Positions 25,648-34,879 are shown, counted from the first letter of the stretch. The stretch is DNA of 64,000 nucleotides from UBA6176 sp965284395 (GCA_965284395.1 OZ260084.1:1860001-1924000); one strand, 5' to 3'. A program made the numbers and translations. Notes: generated by a model not told the origin, from the letters alone.

Positions 25648-25880
25648 GGAGCGGCAACGTCCTCGTTGCCCTCCCAAGCCATCCGAAGGCGATGGGGACA
25701 TCGCCGCCCCGATCCTGTTCTCAGGCGGAGCGGCAACGTCCTCGTTGCCCTCCCAAGCCATCGCAAGGCGATGAGGACATCGCCGCCCCGGTCCTGTTCT
25801 CAGGCGGAGCGGCAACGTCCTCGTTGCCCTGCCAAGCCCGCGCAAGGCGATGGGGACATCGCCGCCCCGGTCCTGTTCTC
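25648..25880. repeat. Three tandem units of two-hairpin repeat family B
   Basis: Units of 79 bp begin at 25648, 25727 and 25806. Each has hairpins GGCAACG-TCCT-CGTTGCC and GGCGATG-GGGA (or AGGA)-CATCGCC, then GCCCCG and a CCTGTTCTC tail. The array starts 12 bp after the flavoprotein stop codon. Confidence 0.92.
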
Positions 25881-25970
25881 GATCGTGGGTCCTGTCGGGC
25901 CGTACCCGGGGTCTCGAAACGACGGGAATTTCCATCGCCCAAGACGCCCGATCCGTTCTAGCCTGATGGC

Positions 25971-26528
25971 ATGTACGGGATGGTAAACAAGGCCATCGAA
26001 GATCTGATCTGCACGAACTTCGGCGCGGACAAGTGGGCACAGATCAAGGAGAAGGCTGGGGTCGAGGAGGAGCTGTTCCTCAGCCATCAGGCGTATCCGG
26101 ACGCCATGACCTACCAACTGGTGGGCGCGGCCAGCCAGGTCCTGGGGCTCACCCCCCAGCAGGTCCTCCATGCCTTCGGACGTCACTGGATCCTCAAGAC
26201 CGCCCGTGAGGGGTACGGCGAATTGCTCGCTGCCAATGGGCGAACACTTCCTGACTTCCTCCAGGGGCTGCCCAACTTCCATTCCCGGATCAAGCTGATG
26301 TTCCCCAACCTGCAGCCGCCCCGTTTCTCGGTCACGGACCGCACGGAAGACAGCTTGGTACTGCACTATCAGACCCACCGCGATGGCCTCGCGGATTTTG
26401 TGATCGGGCTGCTGGATGGTCTGGGGGAGATGTACAACACGCCGGTCCGGATCGAGCACCTGACCCGCCGCAGCGCCGAGTCTCCGGTCGACACGTTCCG
26501 GGTTTCCTGGGGGGCTTCACTGCCTTGA
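25971..26528 (+). CDS. H-NOX haem nitric-oxide sensor
   Basis: A 185-residue stand-alone H-NOX (haem NO/oxygen-binding) protein. It starts MYGMVNKAIEDLI, as the family does. The proximal haem ligand is H104 in LPNFHSRIKLMFPNLQPP, and the haem-propionate motif YxSxR appears as Y133-Q-T-H-R137, with Thr for Ser. No Tyr is evident at the usual distal-pocket position after it, which would favour NO over oxygen binding; this is inference. Stand-alone H-NOX proteins regulate a partner kinase or cyclase encoded alongside. The hybrid kinase gene overlaps its stop codon (TTGA), or starts 20 bp later if the ATG at 26549 is used. Confidence 0.92.
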   Translation: MYGMVNKAIEDLICTNFGADKWAQIKEKAGVEEELFLSHQAYPDAMTYQLVGAASQVLGLTPQQVLHAFGRHWILKTAREGYGELLAANGRTLPDFLQGLPNFHSRIKLMFPNLQPPRFSVTDRTEDSLVLHYQTHRDGLADFVIGLLDGLGEMYNTPVRIEHLTRRSAESPVDTFRVSWGASLP

Positions 26529-29500
26529 TTTCGCGGGATCGGCACCCCATGGACACCCCGCCGCCCTCTTCCGCTTCCCAGACCCAAGTCGGCCTGACGC
26601 CGTCGCAGTTCGCCGTCGCGTTCCCGTTCCATTTCGCGTGTTCGCCGGACGGTACGATCACCCAGGCCGGGGCATCGCTCCTGCGCCTTTGCCCGGAACT
26701 GGTCCGTTTTCCCAAGTTCAACGAAGTCCTTCGCCTCCGCGAGCCGGAGATTCCTGCGCCGGTGACGATCGAGGCCATCCGCGAATGCGCCCCGCTCCTG
26801 TTTCTCGTCCAGATCCCAGGCACGGACGTCATGTTGCGCGGGCAGGTCATCCCGCTGGATGATGGGGGCGTCGCGTTCCTTGGGTCCCCGTGGCTGACGG
26901 ACATCGCGACCCTGCGCCAGCTGGGGCTGCTGCTGGATGACTTTGCCATCCATGATCCGGCACTGGACCTCCTGCAGAGCATTCAGGCCCAGAAGGCCGC
27001 CGTCTCGGATCTGCAGAAACTGGCCGAACGCCTGCGTCACCAGCGCACGGAACTCACGGCAGCCAACACCCGGTTGCAGGCGCAGTACGAGGCGCTCCGG
27101 CACGCCGAGGAGCAGCTTCGCGCCCAAACCGTCGAAGCCCAGAAACTCGCGTTGGTGGCTGATCGCACCGACCAAGCCGTGGTCATCAGCGATCGACGGG
27201 GCCTGATCGAGTGGGTCAACGCCGGGTTCGTGCGCCAGACCGGCTACACCATCGAGGAGGCGCGGGGACGCAAGCCCGGCGACCTGCTCCAGGGGCCGGA
27301 GACGGACGCCCGGTCCGTGGCCCACATCCGCGAGAAGCTCGCGGCTGGTGAACCCGTCGAGATCGAGATCCTCAACTACCACAAGAGCGGCCGGAAATAC
27401 TGGCTGCATCTGGAGATCCAGCCGATCCGGGACGCATCCGGCCAGATCTGCAATTTCATGGCCCTGGAGCGGGACATCACCGAACGGGTCCGGACCGAGC
27501 ATCGCCGCACGCTCCAGTACGAGGTTTCCCGGACCCTGGCTGATGCCTCCACCATTGCCGTCGGGATAACGCGCTGCCTGCAGGCGATTGCCACGGCTCT
27601 GGGTTGGCCTGGCGCGGTGTTCTGGTCGCCACACGAGGGCCAGCGGCTTCGGGCGGAGTCCTTCTGGTTTGCGGCGGATCGGGACTATTCCCTGTTGCGT
27701 ACCAGCATGGAACCCTTCTTCCCGCGACTGGGAGAAGACCTCCCGGGCCGTGCCTGGCAGGAGGGTCGACCCGTGTGGGTCACCAACCTCTCCGGCGTCC
27801 ACGACAGTCCGCGGCGTGACGCCGCCAGTGCTGTGGGAGTCAAGGCGGCGTGCGCCTTCCCCTGCAAGGTGGGCGGCGAATTCTTCGGCATCATCGAGCT
27901 GCTTTCCGCGCAGGCCGAGGAACCCGATCAGGACCTTCTCCAGCTCTTCAACTCGTTGGGAAACCAACTGGGCCAGTTCATCGAGCGGAAGCTGGGCGAA
28001 GCCGAGATCGAACGGCAGCGGGACTTTGCGCTTCAGGTCATGAACCTGATGGGCCAGGGCCTGACGGTCAGCGACGAGAAGGGCGTCTTCACCTTCGCCA
28101 ATGCCGCCTACGCGCGGCTCGTGGGTTGCCCTTCCGAACAACTCATCGGACGGAAGCCGAGCGATTTCGCGTTCCTCGACGACATCCCGAATCTGGAGGC
28201 GGCCCGGAAGGCGCGCTTCGAAGGAGAGTCTTCCACCTACGAGCTCCGCATCCGGCGGCCGGATGGGACGCCGGTGTACGCGTTGGTGACTGGAGTGCCG
28301 CATCGGCGGGATGGCCGCGTGGTGGGGTCCATTGCCACGATCACCGACCTGACCGAACGTCGGAAGGCTGAGCTGGAACTCCGGCGTGCCAAGGATCAGG
28401 CCGAGGACGCCAACCGGGCGAAGAGCGAGTTCCTGGCCACCATGAGCCATGAGATCCGTACGCCCATGAACGGCATCATCGGCATGTCGGCGCTCCTGCT
28501 CGACTCCCAGCTTTCGTCGCACCAGCGCGAGATGGTCGAGGCCGTGCGGACTTCCGGCGAGGCCCTCATGTCCATCATCGAGGACGTGCTCGACTTCTCG
28601 AAGATCGAGGCCTCCAAGGTCGAGATCCTCTCCGAGGAATTCGAGCTCGATGTCGTCGTCGAGGGTGTCATGGACCTCTTCGCCCAGAAGTCCATCGAGA
28701 AGGGTCTGGAGATCGTCGTCCACGTCCGGCCCGATGTCCCGGCCCGCGTGCGTGCGGATGCCGGACGGCTCCGGCAGATCCTCCTCAACCTGGTCGGTAA
28801 TGCCGTCAAGTTCACCCAGCACGGACAGGTCGTCCTCCGGGTGTCACGCGATTCGACCGCCGACGGCCGCCAGCACCTCCGCTTCGAGGTCCGGGATTCC
28901 GGCATCGGGATGTCGCCGGAGCAGATCGCCCGGCTGTTCGTTCCGTTCTCGCAGGCTGACGCGTCCACGACCCGGCGGTTCGGAGGCACGGGGCTCGGCC
29001 TCGCCATCTGCAAACGCCTCATCGAGCTGATGGGGGGCACGATGAACGAGGTGACGTCGACCCCGGGCACCGGCTCCATCTTCAGCTTCCAGATCCCGGT
29101 CAGTGTCCCGCCCGGCGCTGCCCGATCCCAGTACGCTCCCGTGCATGTCGTCGTGGCCGAGGATCACGCGGAAACCCGGTTTGCGCTCCGGGACCAGCTC
29201 ATCTCGCTGGGCTCGGACCCGATCCTGTGCCGGAGCGAGGCCGAACTGGTCGAGCAGCTGCAGGGGCCACGAAAGCCGAACCTGCTCATCATCGACCGCA
29301 ACCTGTTTGGGCCGTCCACCGCAGACACCCTCCGCGCCTTGGCGGCCGGTCCTGACCGACGATCTCCCCGGGTGGTGCTGACCGGCACCGTCACGGATTC
29401 CGTCCGACAGGGCAACCTGGGTCTTGGCATCGACACTTTCCTCACCAAACCCCTGAAGCGTGCCGCCCTGGCGTCGATCATCGATCGTACCGTGTCCCGG

Positions 29501-30376
29501 ACTGCCAGCCCCGCGCGGACCGCTCCTGCCCCCGGCAGTGAGACTCGCATGGCCCCAGCCCCGCTCCGGATCCTCGTCGCCGAGGACAATGACATCAACC
29601 GACGCCTCACGACGCTGATGCTCGACAAGCTCGGGTATCGCGCCGAACTGGTCGTCAACGGCCGGGAGGCCGTCGAAGCGTGCGAACGGCAGACCTATGA
29701 CGTGATCCTGATGGACTGTCACATGCCGGAGATGGACGGCTACGACGCCACGCGGACCATCCGCAAGGCCGAGGCTGCGGATCCCCGGCGCGGCCACATC
29801 CGCATCATCGCCCTCACTGCTGCTGCGATGACGGGCGAACGCGAACGCTGTCTGGCGGTGGGCATGGACGACTACCTGTCCAAACCCGTGAAGCCGGACC
29901 TCCTGCAGGCGGCCCTCGAGCGGGCTGCCGCGGCGCTACCCTCTGCGGCCTCGGCTCCCCCGACGGAGCCCCAACCTCCTGCCGCCGACATCGCCCCGGT
30001 CGAGGACCTTTCCCACGAACTGGCCACCGTTCGCGAAACCTGCTCTGCCCTGGCTGCCGAACTCGGCAGCGAAGGTGTCGTTGAGCTCCTCGAGGCCTTT
30101 GTCTCCGACACCCCCCTGCGTCTGGTCGAGCTGGATCGCCTGTCATCCAGCACGGACTTCGTAACCCTCCGGCGTTCGGCCCACTCGCTCAAGGGCAGCT
30201 TCGCCCTCTTCGGATTCTTCACCCTCGAAGCCCAGGCCCTCCAGATCGAGATCGCTGCTTCCGAGGCCCGGCCCGATGGCCAGGTCGCTGCCGCCGCCAG
30301 CCTCCATGCCCGTTTTTCGCAGATCTTTCCCCAGGTCCAGCGGATCGTTGAAGAGTTCCGATCACCCCCCCCATGA
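26525..30376 (+). CDS. Hybrid histidine kinase with H-NOXA-like N-terminus, PAS-GAF-PAS, two receivers and HPt
   Basis: A 1283-residue multidomain kinase (TTG start; the ATG at 26549 gives 1275). In order: an H-NOX-associated-like region (about 20-155); a coiled coil (about 155-205); PAS (208-325); GAF (338-490); PAS (500-615); HisKA with H642 in ATMSHEIRTPMNGIIGM; HATPase (735-860, GTGLGLAI); receiver 1 (872-995, with Asp in NLLIIDRNLF and TKP); receiver 2 (1014-1130, D1064 in VILMDCHMPEMDGYDA); and HPt with H1220 in SAHSLKG. No transmembrane segment, so it is probably cytoplasmic. It forms a self-contained phosphorelay that the H-NOX protein next door likely inhibits or activates on NO binding. 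The first PAS has GRKPGDLLQGPETD, like LOV domains but without the photoactive Cys. The final output protein is not encoded here. Confidence 0.92.
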   Translation: MISRDRHPMDTPPPSSASQTQVGLTPSQFAVAFPFHFACSPDGTITQAGASLLRLCPELVRFPKFNEVLRLREPEIPAPVTIEAIRECAPLLFLVQIPGTDVMLRGQVIPLDDGGVAFLGSPWLTDIATLRQLGLLLDDFAIHDPALDLLQSIQAQKAAVSDLQKLAERLRHQRTELTAANTRLQAQYEALRHAEEQLRAQTVEAQKLALVADRTDQAVVISDRRGLIEWVNAGFVRQTGYTIEEARGRKPGDLLQGPETDARSVAHIREKLAAGEPVEIEILNYHKSGRKYWLHLEIQPIRDASGQICNFMALERDITERVRTEHRRTLQYEVSRTLADASTIAVGITRCLQAIATALGWPGAVFWSPHEGQRLRAESFWFAADRDYSLLRTSMEPFFPRLGEDLPGRAWQEGRPVWVTNLSGVHDSPRRDAASAVGVKAACAFPCKVGGEFFGIIELLSAQAEEPDQDLLQLFNSLGNQLGQFIERKLGEAEIERQRDFALQVMNLMGQGLTVSDEKGVFTFANAAYARLVGCPSEQLIGRKPSDFAFLDDIPNLEAARKARFEGESSTYELRIRRPDGTPVYALVTGVPHRRDGRVVGSIATITDLTERRKAELELRRAKDQAEDANRAKSEFLATMSHEIRTPMNGIIGMSALLLDSQLSSHQREMVEAVRTSGEALMSIIEDVLDFSKIEASKVEILSEEFELDVVVEGVMDLFAQKSIEKGLEIVVHVRPDVPARVRADAGRLRQILLNLVGNAVKFTQHGQVVLRVSRDSTADGRQHLRFEVRDSGIGMSPEQIARLFVPFSQADASTTRRFGGTGLGLAICKRLIELMGGTMNEVTSTPGTGSIFSFQIPVSVPPGAARSQYAPVHVVVAEDHAETRFALRDQLISLGSDPILCRSEAELVEQLQGPRKPNLLIIDRNLFGPSTADTLRALAAGPDRRSPRVVLTGTVTDSVRQGNLGLGIDTFLTKPLKRAALASIIDRTVSRTASPARTAPAPGSETRMAPAPLRILVAEDNDINRRLTTLMLDKLGYRAELVVNGREAVEACERQTYDVILMDCHMPEMDGYDATRTIRKAEAADPRRGHIRIIALTAAAMTGERERCLAVGMDDYLSKPVKPDLLQAALERAAAALPSAASAPPTEPQPPAADIAPVEDLSHELATVRETCSALAAELGSEGVVELLEAFVSDTPLRLVELDRLSSSTDFVTLRRSAHSLKGSFALFGFFTLEAQALQIEIAASEARPDGQVAAAASLHARFSQIFPQVQRIVEEFRSPPP

Positions 30377-31560
30377 AGCTCCTCTATGTCCACGAACGGT
30401 TCGGCGCCCTCGCCGGTGCCGAGGCCAATGCCCACATCACCGCCACCGAACTCGGCAAGCGTGGCCACACGATGGGCATCCTCCACGGACCTTCCACCGG
30501 CAAGAACGAGGCCGGATGGAACGCCACGTTCACTGACCGCTTCCCCATCGATCCCGAGGCCGGTGCCGAGTCCACCCGCAAGGCGATCGCCTCGTTCAAC
30601 CCCGACGTCGTCTATGTCCACAAGATGGCCGACCTCGCCGTGATCCAGGCGCTCGTGGACTCAGGCAAGCCTCTCGTCCGGATGGTCCACGACCACGACA
30701 TCTATTGCATGCGGTCGTACAAGTATAACTACTTCACCCGAGAGATCTGCACCCGGGCCGCATCGCCGTACTGCATCTTTCCCTGCCTCGCGTCCGTCGT
30801 CCGCAACAGCGGGCCGGGACTTCCCCTCAAGTGGGTTTCCTATTCCGACAAGAAGCGCGAGATCGCCCTCAACCAACAGTTCCGCCGCATGGTCGTCGTC
30901 ACGACCTACATGCGCGACGAACTGCTGAACAACGGCTTCGACGGCTCACGCATCCGCATCCATGCTCCTGTGCCCCGCATGGGTGACCCCAACCTCCGAT
31001 CCACGTTCTCGGACCGGAACCTCATCCTCTACGCGGGCCAGATCATCCGCGGCAAGGGCGTCGACGTCCTCCTCGAGTCCCTTGCCCGGGTGAAGACTCC
31101 CTTCGAGTGCATCATCCTCGGGGACGGCAACCACAAGAGCGCCTGCGAGGAACTGTCCCGCAAGCTCGGCCTGCAGGATCGCGTCCACTTCAAGGGCTTC
31201 ATTCCGCAGGACGAACTCAAGGCCTACTATCGCGAGTGCTCGGTGGTGGCCCTTTCATCCCTCTGGCCCGAACCGATCGCCACCATCGGCCTCGAGGTCA
31301 TGCGCTACGCCCTGCCCGTCGTTGCCTTCGACGCCGGTGGCATCAAGGACTGGCTCATCGACGGCCATAACGGCTACCTCGTCGGATGGATGGACCGCGA
31401 TGCCTTCGCCCGCCGCATGGATGAACTCCTGAAGGACAAGCCGAAGGCCCGTGCGCTCGGCGAGAATGGCCTCAAGCTGGTCAGCGAACGTTACGACTTC
31501 GACGGATACATCCGCGACCTCGAGGCGCTGTTCGCCGAGGTGATGGCGGAGAAACGGTGA
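30373..31560 (+). CDS. GT-B glycosyltransferase, family 4 type
   Basis: A 395-residue glycosyltransferase. The N-terminal Rossmann half has MKLLYVHERFGALAGAEANA. The C-terminal half has ILYAGQIIRGKGVDVLLESL and HFKGFIPQDELKAYYRECSV, then EPIATIGLE (E300, E308), the family's acid-x7-acid motif that binds the nucleotide sugar. A Cys-rich insert (YCMRSYKYNYFTREICTRAA...CIFPC) near residues 115-140 is seen in related GT4 enzymes. Donor and acceptor are unknown. Its ATG overlaps the hybrid kinase stop as ATGA, so translation is coupled to the NO-sensing pair. That placement hints at envelope or exopolysaccharide synthesis as part of the response. Confidence 0.9.
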   Translation: MKLLYVHERFGALAGAEANAHITATELGKRGHTMGILHGPSTGKNEAGWNATFTDRFPIDPEAGAESTRKAIASFNPDVVYVHKMADLAVIQALVDSGKPLVRMVHDHDIYCMRSYKYNYFTREICTRAASPYCIFPCLASVVRNSGPGLPLKWVSYSDKKREIALNQQFRRMVVVTTYMRDELLNNGFDGSRIRIHAPVPRMGDPNLRSTFSDRNLILYAGQIIRGKGVDVLLESLARVKTPFECIILGDGNHKSACEELSRKLGLQDRVHFKGFIPQDELKAYYRECSVVALSSLWPEPIATIGLEVMRYALPVVAFDAGGIKDWLIDGHNGYLVGWMDRDAFARRMDELLKDKPKARALGENGLKLVSERYDFDGYIRDLEALFAEVMAEKR

Positions 31561-31746
31561 TCCTGAAAGCGGCAGTTGGACTATCCACAGATTTCACGGA
31601 TTTCACAGATGGGCCGGGAGCAGAGGCCTCACCGCGTCGCTGTTTCCAGATCACCCTTGGGGTGAAACGACAACCCCTCTCAACCGGCTTCCAATCCGTG
31701 GAATCGCTTTCATCTGTGGATCCAACCGCCGTTTCTAGGGTGATGC

Positions 31747-33006
31747 CTACTTCCCGATCCGGTAGAGATGTTCCGCGGTGCGGATGAAAAGCGCGCCTTC
31801 ATCCACCGCGTACGACGCGAGCGTGCGCTCGGCGAGGTCGTTCTTCGCCAGCAGTTCGAACTGCCGACCGGGCTTCACCACGAAGCCCACGCCCGCCTCG
31901 TTCTGGAAGTACAATCGCCCGTCCGCATGGACGATCGACGACGAGAAGTCGCCGCCGAGCCGCTCGCTCCAGACCACCTTGCCCGTGTCCGCCTCGATCG
32001 CGCTCGCGATGCCTGCGTCCGACACGCAGTAGAGCAGATCGTCCACCACCACCATCGACGGCGTGTTCGGTGCTCCCTTCGCCAGGGTCCAGGCCACGTG
32101 GCTCGCCGTGACGTCGCCTTTCCCACCCGGGCGGATGGCGTGGAGGATCGGACGATCATACCCGCTCGCGAGGAACAGCAATCCACGTGCAAGCACGGGT
32201 CGCGGCACGACGGAATAGCCCTCGCCGTAGAGGACGCGCCAGACCTCCTTGCCCGTGCCCGGGTCGTAGGCCAACGCAGCCCCGCTCGCCGGGCTCACCA
32301 CGAGCGGCTTGCCCTCGGATTCGATGACCAGCGGCGTGCAGAAGGAGAACTTCCGTTTTGCTGGCGTTTCGCGGGGCGTCTCCCAGCGGACTTTTCCATC
32401 CTTTGCATCCAGGGCCACGAGACGGGGTTCACTCTCGCCGTCGACGCCGAAGATCAGCAGCCCGCCGACCAGCACCGGCGAACCGCCGTTGCCATGCACC
32501 GGGGTATAGCGCACGGAATCCTGACGCCAGATTACCTTCCCGGTCAGATCCAGTGCTGCCGAGCCATGGTGGCCGAAGTGAACATACAGCCGGTCTTCCG
32601 TGACGATGGGCGTCGGGCTGGCCTGGCCATTCTTGTCATGGATGGAAGCTCCGGCATCCGCCGTGTCGAACACGGTCGATTCCCAGAGGGGCTTGCCGGT
32701 GACGGCATCCAGCGCCAGCGCCTGTAGCGTCAGTCCGCCCGATGCCTTCTTGATCGCCGTGGTCAGGTAGAGTCGTCCTGAGCGAAGCACCGGAGAGGAC
32801 CAACCCGAGCCTGCGACCGGCTGTTTCCAGACGACGTTATTGGTCGGACTCCAGGTGATGGGAAGATTGCGGGCTGTCGATTGCCCCATGGCAGTCGGCC
32901 CACGGAACTCGGGCCAGTCTCCGGCTACCGACAGATGGGTCGCCATCGAAAGACCGATCAAGCCGGCCAGGATTCCAGACCCGACGTGGGAACGCACTCG
33001 ACGCAT
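31747..33006 (-). CDS. Secreted PQQ-binding-like beta-propeller protein
   Basis: A 419-residue protein with a signal peptide (residues 1-28, MRRVRSHVGSGILAGLIGLS...) and then the family opening DWPEFRGPTAMGQS. It continues with repeated propeller strands ending in W/A-x-D-x-x-T-G-K blocks (LDAVTGKPLWES, LDLTGKVIWRQD, LDAKDGKVRWET, YDPGTGKEVWRV, IEADTGKVVWSE). This outer-membrane-assembly-B-like/PQQ-like propeller type is very common in PVC bacteria; no catalytic cofactor site can be shown. It stands alone and converges with the glycosyltransferase gene, with 186 bp between that holds a CACAGATTTCACGGATTTC simple repeat. Confidence 0.9.
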   Translation of the reverse strand: MRRVRSHVGSGILAGLIGLSMATHLSVAGDWPEFRGPTAMGQSTARNLPITWSPTNNVVWKQPVAGSGWSSPVLRSGRLYLTTAIKKASGGLTLQALALDAVTGKPLWESTVFDTADAGASIHDKNGQASPTPIVTEDRLYVHFGHHGSAALDLTGKVIWRQDSVRYTPVHGNGGSPVLVGGLLIFGVDGESEPRLVALDAKDGKVRWETPRETPAKRKFSFCTPLVIESEGKPLVVSPASGAALAYDPGTGKEVWRVLYGEGYSVVPRPVLARGLLFLASGYDRPILHAIRPGGKGDVTASHVAWTLAKGAPNTPSMVVVDDLLYCVSDAGIASAIEADTGKVVWSERLGGDFSSSIVHADGRLYFQNEAGVGFVVKPGRQFELLAKNDLAERTLASYAVDEGALFIRTAEHLYRIGK

Positions 33007-33083
33007 CCTTCGACGCTATTCCCCCAGGTTGCCCCGAGGCAAGCCGGGCAGCAGGCGCCGGCACTGTCTCCGGTGGAGAAGAG

Positions 33084-33160
33084 GAACGGGGTCGCGACGT
33101 CCTCGTCGCCTTGGGAGAGGAAATTGGAGGGCAACGAGGACGTTGCCGCCCCGATTGAGG
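33084..33160. repeat. Two-hairpin repeat family B
   Basis: Hairpins GCGACG-TCCT-CGTCGC and GGCAACG-AGGA-CGTTGCC, with GCCCCGATTG after them, almost the same as the copy at 9843-9927. It lies in the gap between the divergent propeller gene and the prepilin-like gene. Confidence 0.85.
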
Positions 33161-33219
33161 CGAGGACCGGGAAAATTCCCGCGTGACGGTCTTCTGGGCC
33201 TCCGGTCAAAGCCTCATCC

Positions 33220-33687
33220 ATGTCCGCCCGCCTACGCCCAGCCTCCTCAACGATTTCCCCGAAAGGGAGTGCAAGGCTGGGCTGGCTTCGGGGCTTCACG
33301 CTGATCGAGCTGCTCTGTGTCCTCGCGATCATCGGGATCCTCGCCGGGTTGCTGTTGGGTCCGGTGGGTCGTGCCTTTCGCAAGGCACGGGGATTCAAGG
33401 CCGAGATGGAAATTCCGGCGCATGTGGAACGTCTGACCGATGGCATGCGCAAGTTTGCTTCAAGCCACGCCACGTGGTCCTGTCCGGATCTCGAGACCTT
33501 CCTCGCCTTCGCCAAGCCTGGGGCTCCGACGGAGCGTTGGCTCAAGGGGCAGAAGGTTACGTTGGTTCCCTTCCGCCATGATGCTCCACCCGAGGCGGAG
33601 GTGGTGATCATCGATATTCCTGTAGGCGGACCGGGAAAGTCCGTCCGCTACGCGCTGACCAAAGGTCAACTGACTACGCCGGAGTGA
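33220..33687 (+). CDS. Short prepilin-like protein
   Basis: A 155-residue protein with leader MSARLRPASST..., then G25 | FTLIELLCVLAIIGILAGLLLGPV, with Glu30 at position +5 after cleavage, a prepilin peptidase site. The rest has no H-X9-DG motif. The C-terminus (VPFRHDAPPEAEVVIID...ALTKGQLTTPE) recurs in damaged form at 34748-34879, so there was once a second copy. Function unknown; possibly a pseudopilin-like envelope protein. The start is not certain: no strong ribosome-binding site is seen, and the leader is longer than usual. Confidence 0.8.
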   Translation: MSARLRPASSTISPKGSARLGWLRGFTLIELLCVLAIIGILAGLLLGPVGRAFRKARGFKAEMEIPAHVERLTDGMRKFASSHATWSCPDLETFLAFAKPGAPTERWLKGQKVTLVPFRHDAPPEAEVVIIDIPVGGPGKSVRYALTKGQLTTPE

Positions 33688-33705
33688 ACGGGCGCCGATG
33701 CCTGA

Positions 33706-33730
33706 AACGGGGTGGCGACGTCCCCGTCGC
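33706..33730. repeat. Half copy of repeat family B
   Basis: One hairpin only, GGCGACG-TCCC-CGTCGCC, preceded by GGGGT. The second hairpin is missing. It lies about 20 bp after the prepilin-like gene. Confidence 0.7.
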
Positions 33731-33834
33731 CTCAAAGGATGGCTCCGAAAGGAGTAGTGCAGGCATGCACCCGGCGCATTCGCTGAGTCGAAAGGCGTAT
33801 TTCCGGGCTGTCCGACAACTGGGAGAAGGTGGCC

Positions 33835-34645
33835 ATGAATCTGCGTTGGCCATCCGTCCTTGTTCGATCCGTCCATCGACGGAGTCCTCAAGACGTGGGA
33901 CCCGGTCGGACGCAAGCTGCTGGCGAGTGTCGAGTTGCCGGAGAAGATGCTGCTGAACACTTCGGGAATTCAGCCTGCCTGTGCGATTTCGCCGGATGGA
34001 AAGCGGCTCGCCGCGGTGGGTGATTCGAAGTCCAAGGTGGGCGCAGTCGAGGTTTCGACGCCGGCCGGGCTGACGGTTTGGGATGCCACGTCCGGGAAGG
34101 TTCTCTGGAAGGTTCCGGATTCGGGCGTTGCCATGCTGGCTTTTACTCCCGACTCGAGCCGCCTGATCGCGGTCCGGCGCAAGACGGTGTGGAAGGCCGA
34201 GGGCGATGGCGCGGTTGCGGACATCTCCGCGGCGCGTTTGGTGGCCTGGGATGCGGCGACCGGCAAGCAGGCTTGGGAAACGCCTCTCATCGGGCCCGGG
34301 CCATCCCGGATCCTGCTGCCGGAACAGGGAAAGGAGATGTTGTTGTGGGACGGGTCCAGGTCGGCCTGGCATGACTGCGGGACGGGCGCGAAGGTGCGCG
34401 GCCAACGGCTGCCGCAGACGCGGACACTCGTCGCAGCCCGCATCGACCCGACCGGCACGAAGATCGTCGGCGTGGAGTTTCCCGGGGAGCGAGTCGTGTC
34501 GATCGATCTGGGCGCCGGGACCAGCACCGTGGTGCAGGAGTTCAAGGGCTTCCCGAACCGCGTGACCCAGACCGCCATCGCGCCCGACCTTCATCATCTG
34601 GTCGCCGGCCGCGCCACCCTCGCTCCCGCGATCATCGACTACTGA
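33835..34645 (+). pseudogene. N-terminally damaged WD40/PQQ-like propeller protein
   Basis: An ATG at 33835 with a good ribosome-binding site (GGAGAAGG) begins MNLRWPSVL but its frame then loses sense. From 33860, in another frame, 261 codons encode propeller repeats (FDPSIDGVLKTWDPVGRKLL, CAISPDGKRLAAVGDS, LTVWDATSGKVLWKV, LVAWDAATGKQAWET, IDPTGTKIVGVEF). A start plus signal peptide appears to have been joined out of frame to the middle of the protein by a deletion. A TTG at 33860 could still start a cytoplasmic fragment. The gene lies between two prepilin-like sequences and hairpin repeats. Confidence 0.6.
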
Positions 34646-34657
34646 CCGCCTGCCCGA

Positions 34658-34737
34658 CCCGGGGCGGCAACGTCCGCGTTGCCTTTCGACTTCCATTCAC
34701 AGGGCGACGGGGACGTCGCCACCCCGTTCCTTCTCCC
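34658..34737. repeat. Two-hairpin repeat family B
   Basis: Hairpins GGCAACG-TCCG-CGTTGCC and GGCGACG-GGGA-CGTCGCC, 25 nt apart, followed by ACCCCGTTCCTTCTC. It lies just after the damaged propeller gene. Confidence 0.85.
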
Positions 34738-34747
34738 AGACTTCCTG

Positions 34748-34879
34748 TCAGGTTCGTTCCCTTCCGCCATGACACGCCACCCGAGAACAGAGTCCTGATC
34801 GTCGACGTGAAGTCCTCGGTGTCCCTGGTTTTACCGTCCGTGCGTTGACCAAGGGCCAGCTGACCAGGGCTCCGGAGTA
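34748..34879 (+). pseudogene. 3' remnant of a second prepilin-like gene
   Basis: It reads VPFRHDTPPENRVLIVDVKS, then shifts frame to ALTKGQLTRAPE and a stop. This matches the C-terminus of the prepilin-like gene at 33220-33687 (VPFRHDAPPEAEVVIID and ALTKGQLTTPE). The N-terminal two thirds are absent. It shows that a prepilin-like gene was duplicated around the propeller gene and then decayed. Confidence 0.7.

Noticed and set aside
27150..27480. Blue-light LOV domain in the hybrid kinase
   Set aside because: The GR-x-LLQG-like block is there, but the Cys that forms the flavin adduct is absent (GRKPGDLLQG).
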